A DNA stretch of 64,000 nt from Ceratodon purpureus (Eukaryota > Streptophyta > Bryopsida > Pseudoditrichales > Ditrichaceae). Numbering within the stretch: the first letter of the stretch is position 1; each line of letters begins with the position of its first letter. The position numbers were made by a program, and so were the translations under genes. The notes below the pieces were generated by a model. It saw only the letters and a list, made by a program, of their open reading frames with translations. It ran no database searches and was not told where the DNA came from. The stretch spans positions 19,821,945 through 19,885,944 of the forward strand of contig CM026424.1 in assembly GCA_014871385.1 (NCBI GenBank). The letters are read 5' to 3'. Positions 1 to 11,206 of this stretch are shown piece by piece.

Positions 1-59
1 ACTAAAAGATGCCAAATTAACTTGGCATATGACATATGACACTTGTCTAATACCGTGCT

Positions 60-930
60 CAAATGGAGACCACTTCATAATCACCAGCTTAGAATCCTCT
101 TTTGTCCGCAAAAAGTATGTCAACCGCAATTGCATACTCTCCAATACATCACTAGCAATAAGAACCTTAGGTTGGAATTATTGATAGATAGTCCAATTGT
201 GATAAGAATCCCTCCAAAAAGCTTTCATCTCTAAATCTGATGATGATTCTTTCACCTGTAAATCAGGAAATGATGCTAGCCCTTCCTTTGCTAGTGAATC
301 TGATGATGATATAACTTCACCATCCTAGGACTGCATACCTCAAAATAATCATAAAATTTGTCAATGTATACATACCATTTTCTAACCAAGATAATTACAG
401 CTCCATAATATTAGCATATGATCCTAAGATATTTAAATAAAAAATAAATTCCAACTATAAAAAATATATAATGATCTAAAAGTTTCACATTGAATCAACC
501 TCTCATAACTAAGTTATCTTATAAAAACAATCCTTCAGACAACAAAACACAAACAACCCTACACATGGACCTTGTACAGGAGCATCCGTTACGAAGGGCA
601 AGAATTGGAATAATGAACTAAAAAACTTACCAAAAAAGAAGAACTCAAATTTTTTGTCCAATCTTTAATGCTTTTTGTTCCATGCCGTGGTTTTTTTATG
701 GAAATGAATGTACTCTCATTGTCCTTGCCATGAGAGAGGAGGTCTAATAACTCCAATGGAGATTCTTGAACATTGAACATGGCATCACTGGGGCCAATTC
801 CATCTGCGTCAAACTTCAAAAACTTTTCGTAACCTTGTTAGATAAGTCTGTCGATACCAGTTGATTCCATAACATCACTTGCTCCCCAAAAACCATAAGT
901 CTAAGTCTCTTCATCAAAACATGATGAATC
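60..930 (-). pseudogene. Decayed protein-coding fragment, family not recognised
   Basis: Read on the minus strand, two stretches look like former protein. One (about 930-640) runs through GFWGASDVMESTGIDRL and later DAMFNVQESPLELLDLL, with in-frame stops before each readable block. The other (about 330-60) contains KAFWRDSYHNW, one TAA, and then VLESMQLRLTYFLRTKED. AT-rich DNA separates them and could be an intron. I do not recognise the family. The stops and lack of a clean start argue for a dead gene copy or transposon-captured exons. Confidence is low because no catalytic motif or domain is visible. Confidence 0.25.
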
Positions 931-1560
931 TAATAGACATAATGAAAAAAATATGATAGGTCACAAACAAACGACATTTGGAGGCTCACCTAATTCACAT
1001 CCTACGACAAAATAATCAATTAGAAAATAACACATCATGATTAGGTGTCAACAAAATCTTGATATGTAATATATTTGGTTTACATCACTCTTGGTTAAGT
1101 AGTACATTGCACACCCTACTTGAAATCTTAGAAGAATTGCTTCTCCAGAATTTTGATTATATACACTTCTCTAGCAGAATTAAGTCGCGACCCTAATGCA
1201 AAATGCAGATTTGATAACCAAATTACGCACCTGACTTGAAACGCTGCTATGAGAGCTGCACAGACGTTCCTAATAATACCAAAAAAATACCAATCAAAGA
1301 AAGACATATCAAAGCGGCTTTGCAAACAAGAAAACTCCAGAGCCTTGCACCACAGAACGCCCACACGGACCTCTACCGCAGACACACTAGCACACATGTC
1401 ATTGAATTCTGAACCCAATAATGACCTAAAATGCTTCTTTCTAATCTATATAGTTTGAATTTTTGTCGTTCTATTCCATTTACCGCTATTATTGTTGTTG
1501 GTTCGTTGTACAAGTCCATTGTCATTGCTATCCATTGAGCGTCATTGCTATCCATTAAGC
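931..1560. other. Intergenic stretch with a 20-bp tandem duplication
   Basis: No coding potential that I trust. At 1521-1560 the 20-mer GTCATTGCTATCCATTGAGC is present twice in tandem with one mismatch. The short open frames around 1128-1555 on both strands overlap one another and show no recognisable motif. Confidence 0.4.
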
Positions 1561-2950
1561 CCCAAATCCCATATGCCTTATAGTTAGTTCAAAAAGGATC
1601 CACAATACTCTGGCATAGGCTTTTTTGAATCAATTAATAGTAGTATGATTTGTTGTTCAATTTGGTTTTCTCATTCCATGATTCCCTTGGCTAGGTACAT
1701 GTTGTCGAAGATATATCCCTCCGGAACGACGAGACCTCTTTGGGTCGGAAGTATTGAATCTTTCAAAAATGATTTCATCTAGTTGGCTAAAGTTTAGTTA
1801 CCATTTTGTACACCAAGCTAAATAGGGTGATTTGCCTGAAGTTTGTGAGGAGTGAAAGTTCTTTTTTTAAGAAATAAGAATTAATTATTTTTCTTATGTT
1901 TAGGTATTCCATGAAGAGTTCTTATCTGAAGGATCCTTTTGTGAACTCTAGAAAGTATTGTTCCACCACATCTCTTAGACCTTAGAGGAAATGACGCCCT
2001 TATTTGGTGCTTTGTTGCTTGATAAGTCTTTGACGGTATTGAGTAGTTCCCCTAATGATATTGGTTGGAGGGGGGCCTCGTTTTGCATTACTGTCAGCGG
2101 CTTGGAAACGCTTTGCAGACACTCCTTTTGTATTTATGTGTTAGATTCAACTTGAATGTCTCTTGTATACAAGTTAGTATAGAAATTAGTGGAAATCTTT
2201 TTGGAATTGGAGCACTATACCTTCTTTGATGAGCTCCTTGCTTTTTGATGTTGACTTGTTTTTTTGGTGGTAGATGGAAAATTGTTTGTTGCGGTGATCC
2301 CCAACTCTAGTCCATTTTACACCAACTTTGTTAGCTTTTCGGATTATTCTCTTTTCCCTTACCTCATGGAGTTTGACTTGTGTAGTGGAGAATTTTTTCC
2401 TTTATTTTTCATTGCCCCACTCATTTTGTAGGTTGATTTTGAATTTTAACATTTATCATTTTTCTTGGTATTATGTTTGTTGCCAGAATCTCTTGGTTCT
2501 GTCGCTATAGGCGTCACTAGTTGCTTTGATGGATCTTAATATGTTTGTCCAAGCATCTTTGATTAGATTTCTCCATCCTATGGTTTGTAGTAGGTGTTTG
2601 TTGAAAACTTAGAATCTAAGAGTTTTGCTTGATTGCATGTTGATTTTAAGTATGTGAGGGATATGGTCCGAGAGTTGACTCAAGAATGCTAGTATTCCAA
2701 CTTAGCCCCCAAGGTTTTGGATTAAGGCGGGGACATAGATTCCGTCAATTCTAGTTGCTACTTGTTCTTGTGCAACCTCTAAATTGTCCCATGTGAACAA
2801 ATTCTTGATAAGGTGCTTGAATTACCTAAGTCAGAAAATGTCATTGACATCAAATTTGAGAAGATGTCTATGCAGGGCTTCATGTTTCAATAGCTGTCAT
2901 TTTGATCTTGCTTGAGTCTCCTAGTTTATCATCTAGAGAAAAAACATCAA
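1561..2950 (-). mobile_element. Degenerate L1-type LINE (endonuclease plus reverse transcriptase relic)
   Basis: Conceptual minus-strand reading recovers LINE ORF2 landmarks in the right order. Near 2945-2850 is an endonuclease stretch resembling the D(F/V)..DDKLGDSS motif. At 2830-2620 the block FTWDNLEVAQEQVATRIDGIY is followed by LSQLSDHIPHIL, the SDH catalytic box. At 2095-1990 the reverse transcriptase finger motif reads LLNTVKDLSSNKAPNKG. At 1760-1600 is the LPTQRGLVVPEGYIFDNMYLAK block, followed by a diverged copy of the (D)F.KAYDRV segment. Frame changes and stops are frequent, so the element is long dead. No ends or target-site duplication could be placed. Confidence 0.6.
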
Positions 2951-3503
2951 CTTTATTTCAATTTCTTCAAACTATATTAGTTGTGATCTTGCAAACCTAT
3001 GCTTTCGAACACATGCTTTCAAAAGATGTGTATTGTATGAAGTTGAGACTTTTGAAAGTGTTTGTAGTTTCTTATCCCTAAAAAGCACATAAAAGCCTTT
3101 GCCTTGTAAATTTTAGATTCCAAGCGCGTCGATTTGCGATTTTATACAAGAGAAGTTTTACCCCAAGTTGTCTTATAGCGTGCAATTCTATAATGTTATA
3201 GTTTTCATGCATATGAAAGATGGCCTTTAATTGGAAGTCAACTTTTCAACTTTATTCTACGTGGAATGTTCTTCTAGGCTATATTCAATACTATTTCCTC
3301 CAAAGATTTGTGAATGGAAGGCCATTCTAGCACTGCTTCTAATAAGCAATGCTACCATAAAAGAAAAATAAGGTTTTCTTTAAAAAAACCAATTTGAGAA
3401 AATTGCATTTTTAATTTTACAACAAAATAACACCAAAAATTGTGTTTTTATTTTTATTGAAATTGTCAGGTAGGAATATTCCTCACAATGCTGACATGTC
3501 ACC
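2951..3503. other. Non-coding stretch upstream of tRNA-iMet
   Basis: AT-rich sequence with no frame or repeat that I can interpret. It ends directly at the initiator tRNA gene. Confidence 0.3.
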
Positions 3504-3575
3504 ATCAGAGTGGCGCAGCGGAAGCGTGGTGGGCCCATAACCCACAGGCCCCAGGATCGAAACCTGGCTCTGATA
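3504..3575 (+). tRNA. Initiator tRNA-Met (CAT)
   Basis: A 72-nt tRNA that matches the plant initiator methionine tRNA almost base for base. The acceptor stem ATCAGAG pairs with CTCTGAT and is followed by discriminator A. The D-arm is TGGCGCAGCGGAAGCG. The anticodon stem-loop GTGGGCCCATAACCCAC shows the three consecutive G-C pairs typical of initiators, with CAT as anticodon. The T-loop reads GATCGAAA, the initiator form with A instead of the usual T54/psi55 pattern. No intron is present. A T-run about 35 nt downstream (around 3609-3613) is a plausible Pol III stop. The gene looks intact and functional. Confidence 0.97.
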
Positions 3576-3901
3576 AAGGCAGAGTAACAGCTTCCAAATG
3601 GTCCGACATTTTTGTCCCTCCGCAAGTCTTGAATTTTGCCTCTACAAATTCGAGCATCTAAACCGGCTCACAGGCCGCGATTGCAGTTTTGCACGGCGGA
3701 GACACCAAACTCCAGCATCCAGGAATATAACTTGAACTCTCACCGTCACCGAAGTTGGCATGAAAATGGCATGTTAATGGCCTTCCGGTGTTCTGTTTCA
3801 AGGAGTCGCTGCACCGACGTCGATCAATCAGGAGTGAGATGTCTCATCCGCAGGTGGTTGCAACGCCACGGCAGCCGTAGCCATCACCTGGTCAACCGGC
3901 G

Positions 3902-4103
3902 TCACTCTTTCCGCTTTTGACTCAGCATTTCTATCGCCTCCCTCGCCCATTTATGATCTAGCGCACGCCCTCCCACCATCGTACACTGTAGCGGCACTTC
4001 TGAATTAATTCTCACTCCAGGACTGCAGCATACACCACCAAACTTTGTCATAAACGTAGTATCCACTGCCGGTGGTATGACCCGGTTACCAGCAACTTAT
4101 TTC
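3902..4103 (-). CDS. C-terminal exon of an unrecognised protein (partial)
   Basis: A minus-strand open stretch of about 65 codons starts in the vicinity of AGNRVIPPAVDTTFM, continues through FGGVCCSPGVRINSEVPL and VGGRALDHKWAREAIEML, and ends SQKRKE-stop at 3902-3904. Codon use is GC-richer than the surroundings, and the composition looks like a folded protein. A second minus-strand stretch at about 4430-4270 (KLTSKLLVDNMVPSDD, then HPTLYLLRQWVADLADN) may be an upstream exon of the same gene. I could not settle splice sites and do not recognise the family. It could also be a gene fragment. Confidence 0.35.
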
Positions 4104-4983
4104 TCTCCAAACAACTTGAAGAAGATAGAGTTCGTCGTTAGCCAAATTTAACCAAGTTTTTTTCATGAAGTGTACGGTAAGAGAAACGTAGACGGTGTGA
4201 GTCATGGAGGACTTGCAGTTACCGAAAAGGATTAAATAATGGATTGTGTGAAGGACTGCAGGGGGAGAAAGAAGTATTGTTGATGTCCGTTCGATCAGGT
4301 TCCATTCCGGCACTGCAGTTGTCCGCCAGATCTGCTACCCATTGTCTGAGCAGATAAAGAGTCGGATGGGAGCTAGCATCATCGGAAGGCACCATATTAT
4401 CCACGAGCAGTTTGCTTGTGAGCTTTTGGAGCTAAGTTATTCTAATTGATTCTGGGCATCGTGTTCCGTGTCAGGCTTTTGTCGACGCGGGTGGAGCTAG
4501 GTAGCTTCAGTGTCGACGGTTTTGTCGTCACGGTGGGCCGGAGCAACGCGGGTACGGCTTGAATTTCTTGTTGGAAATGAGTTTCTAGCTGTGTGGCCTA
4601 GAAGCAAGCAGAGCGTGCATTCTTCTCGTTGTGTAGAAATATCGTAGTGGAAAGGTTGATTGGGATTTTATAAGTGGCTCTTCTGAGCGGAAGGGAGACT
4701 TTGCTGTTTGGTTGCTGTTGAACTGATTGCTTTTCTCTTAGAGCTTTTTCAACCATGCTTCTAGTGTTTTAAATCCTGCGTGGACATGATTGATTTGGCC
4801 ACATTGTTCCACTTTGGAATTTGGAGGAGCTTGAGGTGATCTATATGGAAGTACTGCAGCAGACTTTCAATTCTTATTTCTGACATCATAGCTCTCTGCC
4901 GCCATTTTTGTGTAGATTCTGCAGAGTGTCTTCTAGACTGCAGGATTGTGTGATTCGGTGACACTTAGCAACTGCGCTTGCAA
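4104..4983. other. Possible upstream exon and leader region
   Basis: Holds the possible minus-strand exon near 4430-4270 described with the preceding feature. The rest (4440-4980) is GT-rich and has no readable protein. The layout could be a shared promoter region between a minus-strand gene and the small plus-strand frame that follows, but no core promoter element is clear. Confidence 0.25.
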
Positions 4984-5202
4984 ATGGATATGCTGGCGCT
5001 GTTCCCGCTGGAATTTCTGGCCAATTTTCCTGCGAGCAAGCCGGTGTTGGAGACATCCGGGGCGAAGAAGCGTGTTCCCGCAAAGAGTAGTGGATCGCAG
5101 TCGGTCGAGGACGAAGATGCAAGCGGGGAAATAGATGTGAAGGCCAAGCTGAGATTTGAGTTTACCAAGATACCAGCACTGTTGGCGTTGAAGCCGAATT
5201 AG
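4984..5202 (+). CDS. Putative small protein, 72 residues, unknown
   Basis: The first ATG gives MDMLALFPLEFLANFPASKP, a hydrophobic start followed by a Lys/Ser/Glu/Asp-rich middle (KKRVPAKSSGSQ, VEDEDASGEIDVKAK), closing at a TAG. The stretch is GC-richer than its flanks. However, the opposite strand is also open over nearly the same interval (5168-4965), so the strand is uncertain and it may be an exon of a spliced gene. I recognise no family. No signal-peptide cleavage site or clear membrane segment is visible. Confidence 0.2.
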   Translation: MDMLALFPLEFLANFPASKPVLETSGAKKRVPAKSSGSQSVEDEDASGEIDVKAKLRFEFTKIPALLALKPN

Positions 5203-7030
5203 CAGCTGGGGTTTTGGAGAATCATTTGTCCCACAAGATTTTTCTGGATCTACTTGTACAAAAAACTGGTATGTGGGGGTGTATCATCGGCCATGGCGCC
5301 AAGTTTGCGAAACCAAGTGTACAAGATCTCCATCAGGACATAAAAATTTCAAGGTATTAATTTTAGCTTTCCTCTCTTCTTGCTACTTAGTCCAAATTGT
5401 TTATTTTTTTGAGAATCCTAGTCTGTCTGCTTTTGGTGTATCCAAGTCTGTCTGTAGATCTGTGACCTCAGATTGTTGCACAAACCAAGTTTTCTAGCTG
5501 AGTACTAGTCACGGATCTACTCTTCAGTTGAGGGGTATCACAAGTGATATGTTGGTTAGAAGAATTTTTTGGGGGCATGGAAATCAACCAAACGACACAA
5601 TCTAATTGCAACTTCTGTCACTTCAATAATATTTTCAACATCGACGTCGTCAGTGACTTTTATTATAATGGATTAACAGAGTGCTCTGCGTTTGTCCTCT
5701 GCAAGTTCAAGATCTTATGATGGGACAATTGTGTTTGTGCTGATCATATAAAAATGTGTTGTCTAACTTGCAGATCTAAGATCTTAAATGTTCTTCATGT
5801 CTCGTACGGGTGAAACAAACGAAGACTGTCACGCGCTTCTTGCTTTTGCTACACCAAAATTATGTCGCCCTTTTGGGGCATAGTATGACAGATTGCCATT
5901 AGCCAATCATGTACATAGGGTAACGAGTACTTCCTTGTATAGCAAAATTAACGATTGCGTGTATTCACAAAGTTCCTCTCGAGAGTTGAGAGAGAGCCTT
6001 TAATAATTCAGAGGCAACAATGCACTTGTACATATGTGTACGTGAATCGTACACTTTTTATATGGATGTTAGAGCATTCGCAAGGATTGTAGTACTGCAT
6101 TTCTAATTAAGAATAGACCAACTTGTATCTGCGGTTCTGCACTAGTACTCAAATCGTTTGCGCAGAGTCTTGTTGTCATCAGCTTCAGACGCTAATTTGC
6201 AAGAATGCGACTCTGCTTAAATTCTTTCCAGAGCCTTGTTGTCGGCGATTCAAACAACAAACTCCTTCAACCCGGATTGATCGATTCACAATTTAATTTG
6301 CAGATATTATAATGGCTTAGTCTGGTACCCATGTCGCATTCCAGGAGGACCGGGTACTGATACCTGTCATTTCGATGTCTTAACAATTTTTTGAATTTGA
6401 GACATCTCTTGATCACATCTGTAGGTTGCTTCTGAACCTGAGCAACATCTGTAATTCAGAAGTACAGCTAACATGTGCTTACTTGGAGGGACGATGTGCC
6501 TAGCTCCAAGTTAGATGAAATGTCACTCAGATTATTATAGCTACTCATCTGCTACCAACTTGCAGACACTCGTAGGCAGACAGAATTGCAATTGATACAC
6601 TTTAGTGTCAGCTTGACACAGTCTGTCGGTATTTACATGCTACTTCGAGACCAAAGTACTTCCTGGTTTTCTCACATCGCTTCCTGTCTGACAAGAATGG
6701 TTTTGAAACATACAAGGGCCAGACCTTAGGCACAGCAGGAAAGCAACGATTCGTGGTACATGCAAGAAAAATCTCCTTAGATTAGGTGCATAAATTGTCT
6801 GCTAATCATGTGATTTCAGGTGTTTTTAAATCAAAGATTGCCAGTGGATTTCATGCGCACAGTGAGTTGCAGCTAGAACTTTTGGAAACCATAGCACTTG
6901 TGGAACTTCTCATTTTTTCCAATTTACAAATCCTTGATGTACTATCTATGTAACCTTAGCACCTTTTTCCTACTTTGTACTTTTTTCTCTAATTATATTT
7001 TCTTGAATTACCATAATTTGTCAACTTTTG
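5203..7030. other. Long non-coding stretch
   Basis: About 1.8 kb with only short open frames. I saw no domain motif, tRNA, TIR pair or tandem repeat here. Confidence 0.35.
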
Positions 7031-8002
7031 TTAAATGAAGAAAATTTTCTGATTGCGGAAGTTCATTGAATCCGGGTTTTCAGGACATTCAAGGGCACGA
7101 TGTCCCACCTCTACACAGAAGAAGCACCGCCCAAACCTTTTCAAAGCCTCGACACTTCGATCATCAAGCCCTCTTCCATTTGAGAATTTTACACGAGGTT
7201 TATAACGGCCGCCATTCAACTGATATGGGGTTACGTCCCAGTTGGATGGCCGCTTCTTCTTGTCTCGAGGATTGAAATCTCTAAACTCCCTAATATTCAA
7301 AGGCTCTTGCATTTCACGTTCGGTTGCATTGATAGTGTCACAGCCACTTTGGTTGATCAAAGATACTCTTTTTGTGTGAATTCCATCTTCTAAATCTGAA
7401 AGGAACATAATATTTAAAGAAGAAATTAGAATACAACCTTTGCTATTGTAACCAAGTAATTCAATTTGTAAACAATCTATTTGTATGAAATATTTTTTAT
7501 AACCTTTACCAACAGTAACTAAAGTATTATACATGAGAAAGCTTTCTAAATTAACATTGGAATGTGTTGTATTCAAGTAGATACCTCTTTAAGAATCCAA
7601 ATTGTTGTTTATCATTAGATCAATTGTCTTGTGTATTCTAGTTCATGTAGGTTTCGTTATTTCTTGGCCCCATAATTCTTTACATGAATTTTCAAACAAC
7701 TTAACATTTGCTTCAGAAACTTTAGAATTCAATGCTTCTTTATCATTTCCATATGTGAATCTAAGTACCTTTAAAAAATTCTCCTATGATCTAATGTCCT
7801 TTCCAACTTTTTGAATAATTTTTGAAGCTGATAGCCAATTCTCTACAACAACACAATCTAGGTCTGATCTTGAGCTTTTTAAGTTTGCAATTGTTGATCT
7901 TAATTCTTGTATAGCAGCACCGCCTTCAACTACATGGGTGGCAATTCTGTGTACAATACTTTGCAAAGCTTCTTGCTCTACGTTACTTATTTCCCTTCCC
8001 AT
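7031..8002 (-). pseudogene. Gag-like CCHC zinc-knuckle protein with in-frame stops
   Basis: From the ATG at 8002 one reading frame runs to 7031, interrupted by three stops (TAG at 7786-7784, TGA near 7640, TAA near 7590). The N-terminal part (MGREISNVEQEALQSIVHRI onward) is helical and coiled-coil-like. The C-terminal part ends with a basic stretch and a zinc knuckle, CFFCVEVGHRALEC (C-x2-C-x4-H-x4-C), as in retrotransposon Gag or cellular CCHC proteins. No protease, reverse transcriptase or integrase follows downstream. The unbroken frame apart from three point stops suggests a recent death or a captured gag-like gene. A spliced gene with introns hiding the stops is the alternative. Confidence 0.4.
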
Positions 8003-8742
8003 TGTTTGATAGCCCTATAAAAAATTCTTTTAAAAAAATGAATTCTCAAGAAAACTAAAATGAAATATAAATCTTGTATCATATAAACAACATGATAGAA
8101 AATTAATGGAAAAGTAAAGTAAAAATTTTAATGGAAAAGTAAAGTAAAATTCTTAATGGAAAAATAGAGTAAAATTATTAAACCTATTAATCTCTAAATT
8201 TTGTGAGCTTTTTGAAATTCAAGTACATTACTTCTCTGGTTGACGAGACTTGTATGCGAGCGATGGGGCAAGAGCGGAGAGCTGAGAATTAAGAACATAA
8301 TCCAATTTTTTTTACTAAAATTAAAAAAAAAAATTTAAAACATTCTATTATATTGTAATTAGAAAAAAATCCTAAATTTTCAGTTTTCAACATTCACAAA
8401 AAACAATGATTATAAGTTGATTTTGAAAATTAAGTTGTGAATCATAAATTTTTATTGCATCTATATAATTGGATCTACAATCGTTATAACTCTTTCTAGT
8501 AATTATTTTCTACATTGAATTTTGCATTTATAGAAATTTTGAAAATAATAAGGTCCTTTTAAATCGGAAGTCCGAGGCCTAAGACCGTTTACAACCGAGG
8601 TAATCCGGGTATTACTGTATTCATAGGTCAAAAGAAGCTTGACTACTCTAGTGGTTGGAAAAAGGTTCTAAGGGAGGTGGAGACCCTCTTTGGATTAGAG
8701 TACATATCCATTTCCGCTTTATATACTTGTACCCCTATTTAA
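8003..8742. other. AT-rich non-coding stretch
   Basis: Very A+T-rich. A short tandem pattern built on TTAATGGAAAAGTAAAGTAAAA appears three times around 8104-8178. No coding signal. Confidence 0.35.
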
Positions 8743-8840
8743 GAATTTAAGATGAATGTTTGTATCATCTTAATACGATCTACATTATATGTGTTTACAT
8801 TCTTTTCATACAATGTATAGTTTGAAATTATGTCTTATTA
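8743..8840 (+). repeat. 98-bp direct repeat, copy 1
   Basis: Starts at GAATTTAAGATGAATGTTTG and ends near ATTATGTCTTATTA. It is almost identical to a second copy at 14948-15045, 6.2 kb away in the same orientation, and the two copies bracket the Helitron relic. Inside is an inverted repeat, TTAAGATG with CATCTTAA across a 12-nt loop. It is too short and lacks the TG..CA ends expected of LTRs. Confidence 0.7.
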
Positions 8841-9476
8841 CTACAAAAACTTGACATCTATAAATCATCAAAAAACAAAATTTAAACTTAAACTTTATGT
8901 GTGAATATAGAATTAGTCATATTAACTCAATTATCACATTCAATACTCTACAACAATTTCAGAACATTTCATACAGTTTACGACTTTGAAATGAAGTGCA
9001 AAAATCATATCTATGATCGAGTTACTGCAAATTGTAGAGCACGGTTTTAACCATATGATCATTCTTGGAATGACAAAAATAATTTGAATGAACATTGGTA
9101 AAAAGAAGTTAGAATTTTTTTTGGATCACTACGTTGTTGTGCAATATGTAGTTGATAAATCACAGTACAAACTACAAAATCAAGCCTAATCCAAACGTTT
9201 CAAAAGAAGACTCAAACAAAGGCTGCACACAATATGGATTAGCAAATGCAGTGCTTTCCAAATATACAACTACTTCTGATGATTCACATGTGTATGTCTG
9301 TAAAAACTGTAACGACAATAGCCATAACCGACCATGTGCACCGTATGTTGTGTATCAATCACCGTTTTATTTCAACTCCATAGTGAATTGTCATCCTCTA
9401 TATATTCAGTTACTGTCATTCTTAGACATATACTTTCACATTTAGAATCGTGAGTGGGGTTTTTATACCGGAAAGA

Positions 9477-9550
9477 CAATCCATTATTAAGTTATGATAA
9501 TATTCTTGATCAACAATCCATTATTAAGTTATGATAATATTCTTGATCAA
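9477..9550 (+). repeat. 37-bp tandem duplication inside the Helitron
   Basis: The block beginning CAATCCATTATTAAGTTATG occurs twice head to tail with a 37-bp period. 37 is not a multiple of three, so the duplication shifts the Rep reading frame. It is a likely inactivating change. Confidence 0.85.
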
Positions 9551-11147
9551 GATACTCTACTGGATGAGATTTCAACAAAGATTGGCCCTATTCTAGCTCA
9601 AAATATGTCCACAAATCCTTGGTACAAAACGTACAAATCTATTTTCAAACAAGCAGGAAAAAATACCAGCGTATGTGTACTATCTGCTGACATTGTCTCA
9701 AAAATCATGGAAACTCATTATACCAATTCTCTAACATTCGATACGATGAATGTACCAGAATCAGTTTACAATCTTGCTTTGATGTATAACATGAGTTCAA
9801 ACACAAATATGAAAAAACATGCAGATTATTATACAATTGGCAATGTTTGTAAGAGGAGCAATAACGAAGTCAACAATTGTGTTCCAATTACATTTTGGAG
9901 TAACGAGTTGAATGTGAATAACGAAGACATGACATTGGAATTAGCATTATTCCCATTTTTATTTCCTCATGGACGTGGTTTTTACAATGGAAAAACAACA
10001 TTCAATTAGTACTTGAAATTCAGAATGAAGACATTATTCTCTCCATTCACAATGTACAAACCATATTTGTTATACATATATGATGTAAGGAAATCTTTGC
10101 ATTTCATAAAAGAAACCTCAAAAACATGTCTAGACAAAGACATTAAAAGAACCAAGAAACAATTTCCACTGATGAATGAACAAGAGGTTCTTCAACATGT
10201 CACAAAGTACAATCTACCAAATTTGCTCATAGGCTCACCACGTTGGCACAAATCACAACTCGAAGATATTCTATCAATGGTCTCAAAGTTTGGAATGCCA
10301 CATTTCTTCCTTACACTTACGGCCGATGAAACCAGTTCATTACATTGGAGCGAAATTCAAACAATAGAGGACATCGCAAAAGATATCAATGGATCAATGA
10401 CATGGAAAGATTGTCCGGTTGAATGCGCAACTCTATTCCATGTGAGAGTTCAAAAACTGATGCAACAACTTCTACTTTGTGATAATCCCATTCTTGGTCC
10501 TATTGAATTATGTGATCCGCTAAGAATTCCAAGGCAGAGGGTCCTTACACGCTCACATTATATTATGGATGAGTACTCTAGAAGCTGTAAATAGAATCAC
10601 AAATGAAATTACCGCTATGATACCTGCAGCTTATGATCAAACTATGCAAAAATTCAACAAACCAGTTGATCCCTTGTAACTCAGTCTATGTAAAATGGTC
10701 ATGCGAAAACGATTACACAGATGTGGGAAGCGTTCCCAAAACAATAGGAGCAAATGGAAATATGGATTCCTATTTAACATTCACAATGAAAATCAATCTA
10801 CTATTGATTCTAATTCTAACCTTTGGACCTACTATCATCCTAGATATGAAGACCGCAATGTTGTTCCATACCATGCTACGTTGCTGCTCTTATGGAACGC
10901 CCATTTAAACATACGACATACCACAACCACGTATTGGTTTTACTATCTACTAAAGTACTCAATGAAATGTGAGCCATACGGTACAGTCGATCTAAACACC
11001 AAGAACACTAAAAGATTAGATTCCAAAATGTTTCTACTGCACAATTACAGCTCATTTCCTTACTTATCATTGCTAGACCAGTTATACCTACAAAAGCTAC
11101 AGTTACATGCCTACAAATCCCTACCATTCAAAAAAGCGTTCAAGTAG
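9551..11147 (+). pseudogene. Helitron Rep region (broken)
   Basis: The readable blocks match Helitron Rep. LELALFPFLFPHGRGFYNG and YLKFRMKTLFSPFTMYKPYL are split by a single TAG at 10007-10009. Then come NLLIGSPRWHKSQLEDILSM and FFLTLTADE. After a frame change near 10555, HAHIILWMSTLEAVNRITNE carries the HUH motif (His-x-His) of the nickase. After another change, YEDRNVVPYHATLLLLWNAH and YYLLKYSMKCEPYG follow, the last carrying the paired tyrosines of the Y-x-x-K-Y catalytic motif. The nickase residues therefore survive in pieces, but at least three frame breaks and several stops make the protein unusable. Confidence 0.85.
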
Positions 11148-11206
11148 TTACATATGTTGATACAAAACCACCCATTCTTCGAAGTAAAATTGTTACCAAA
11201 TCTAAA

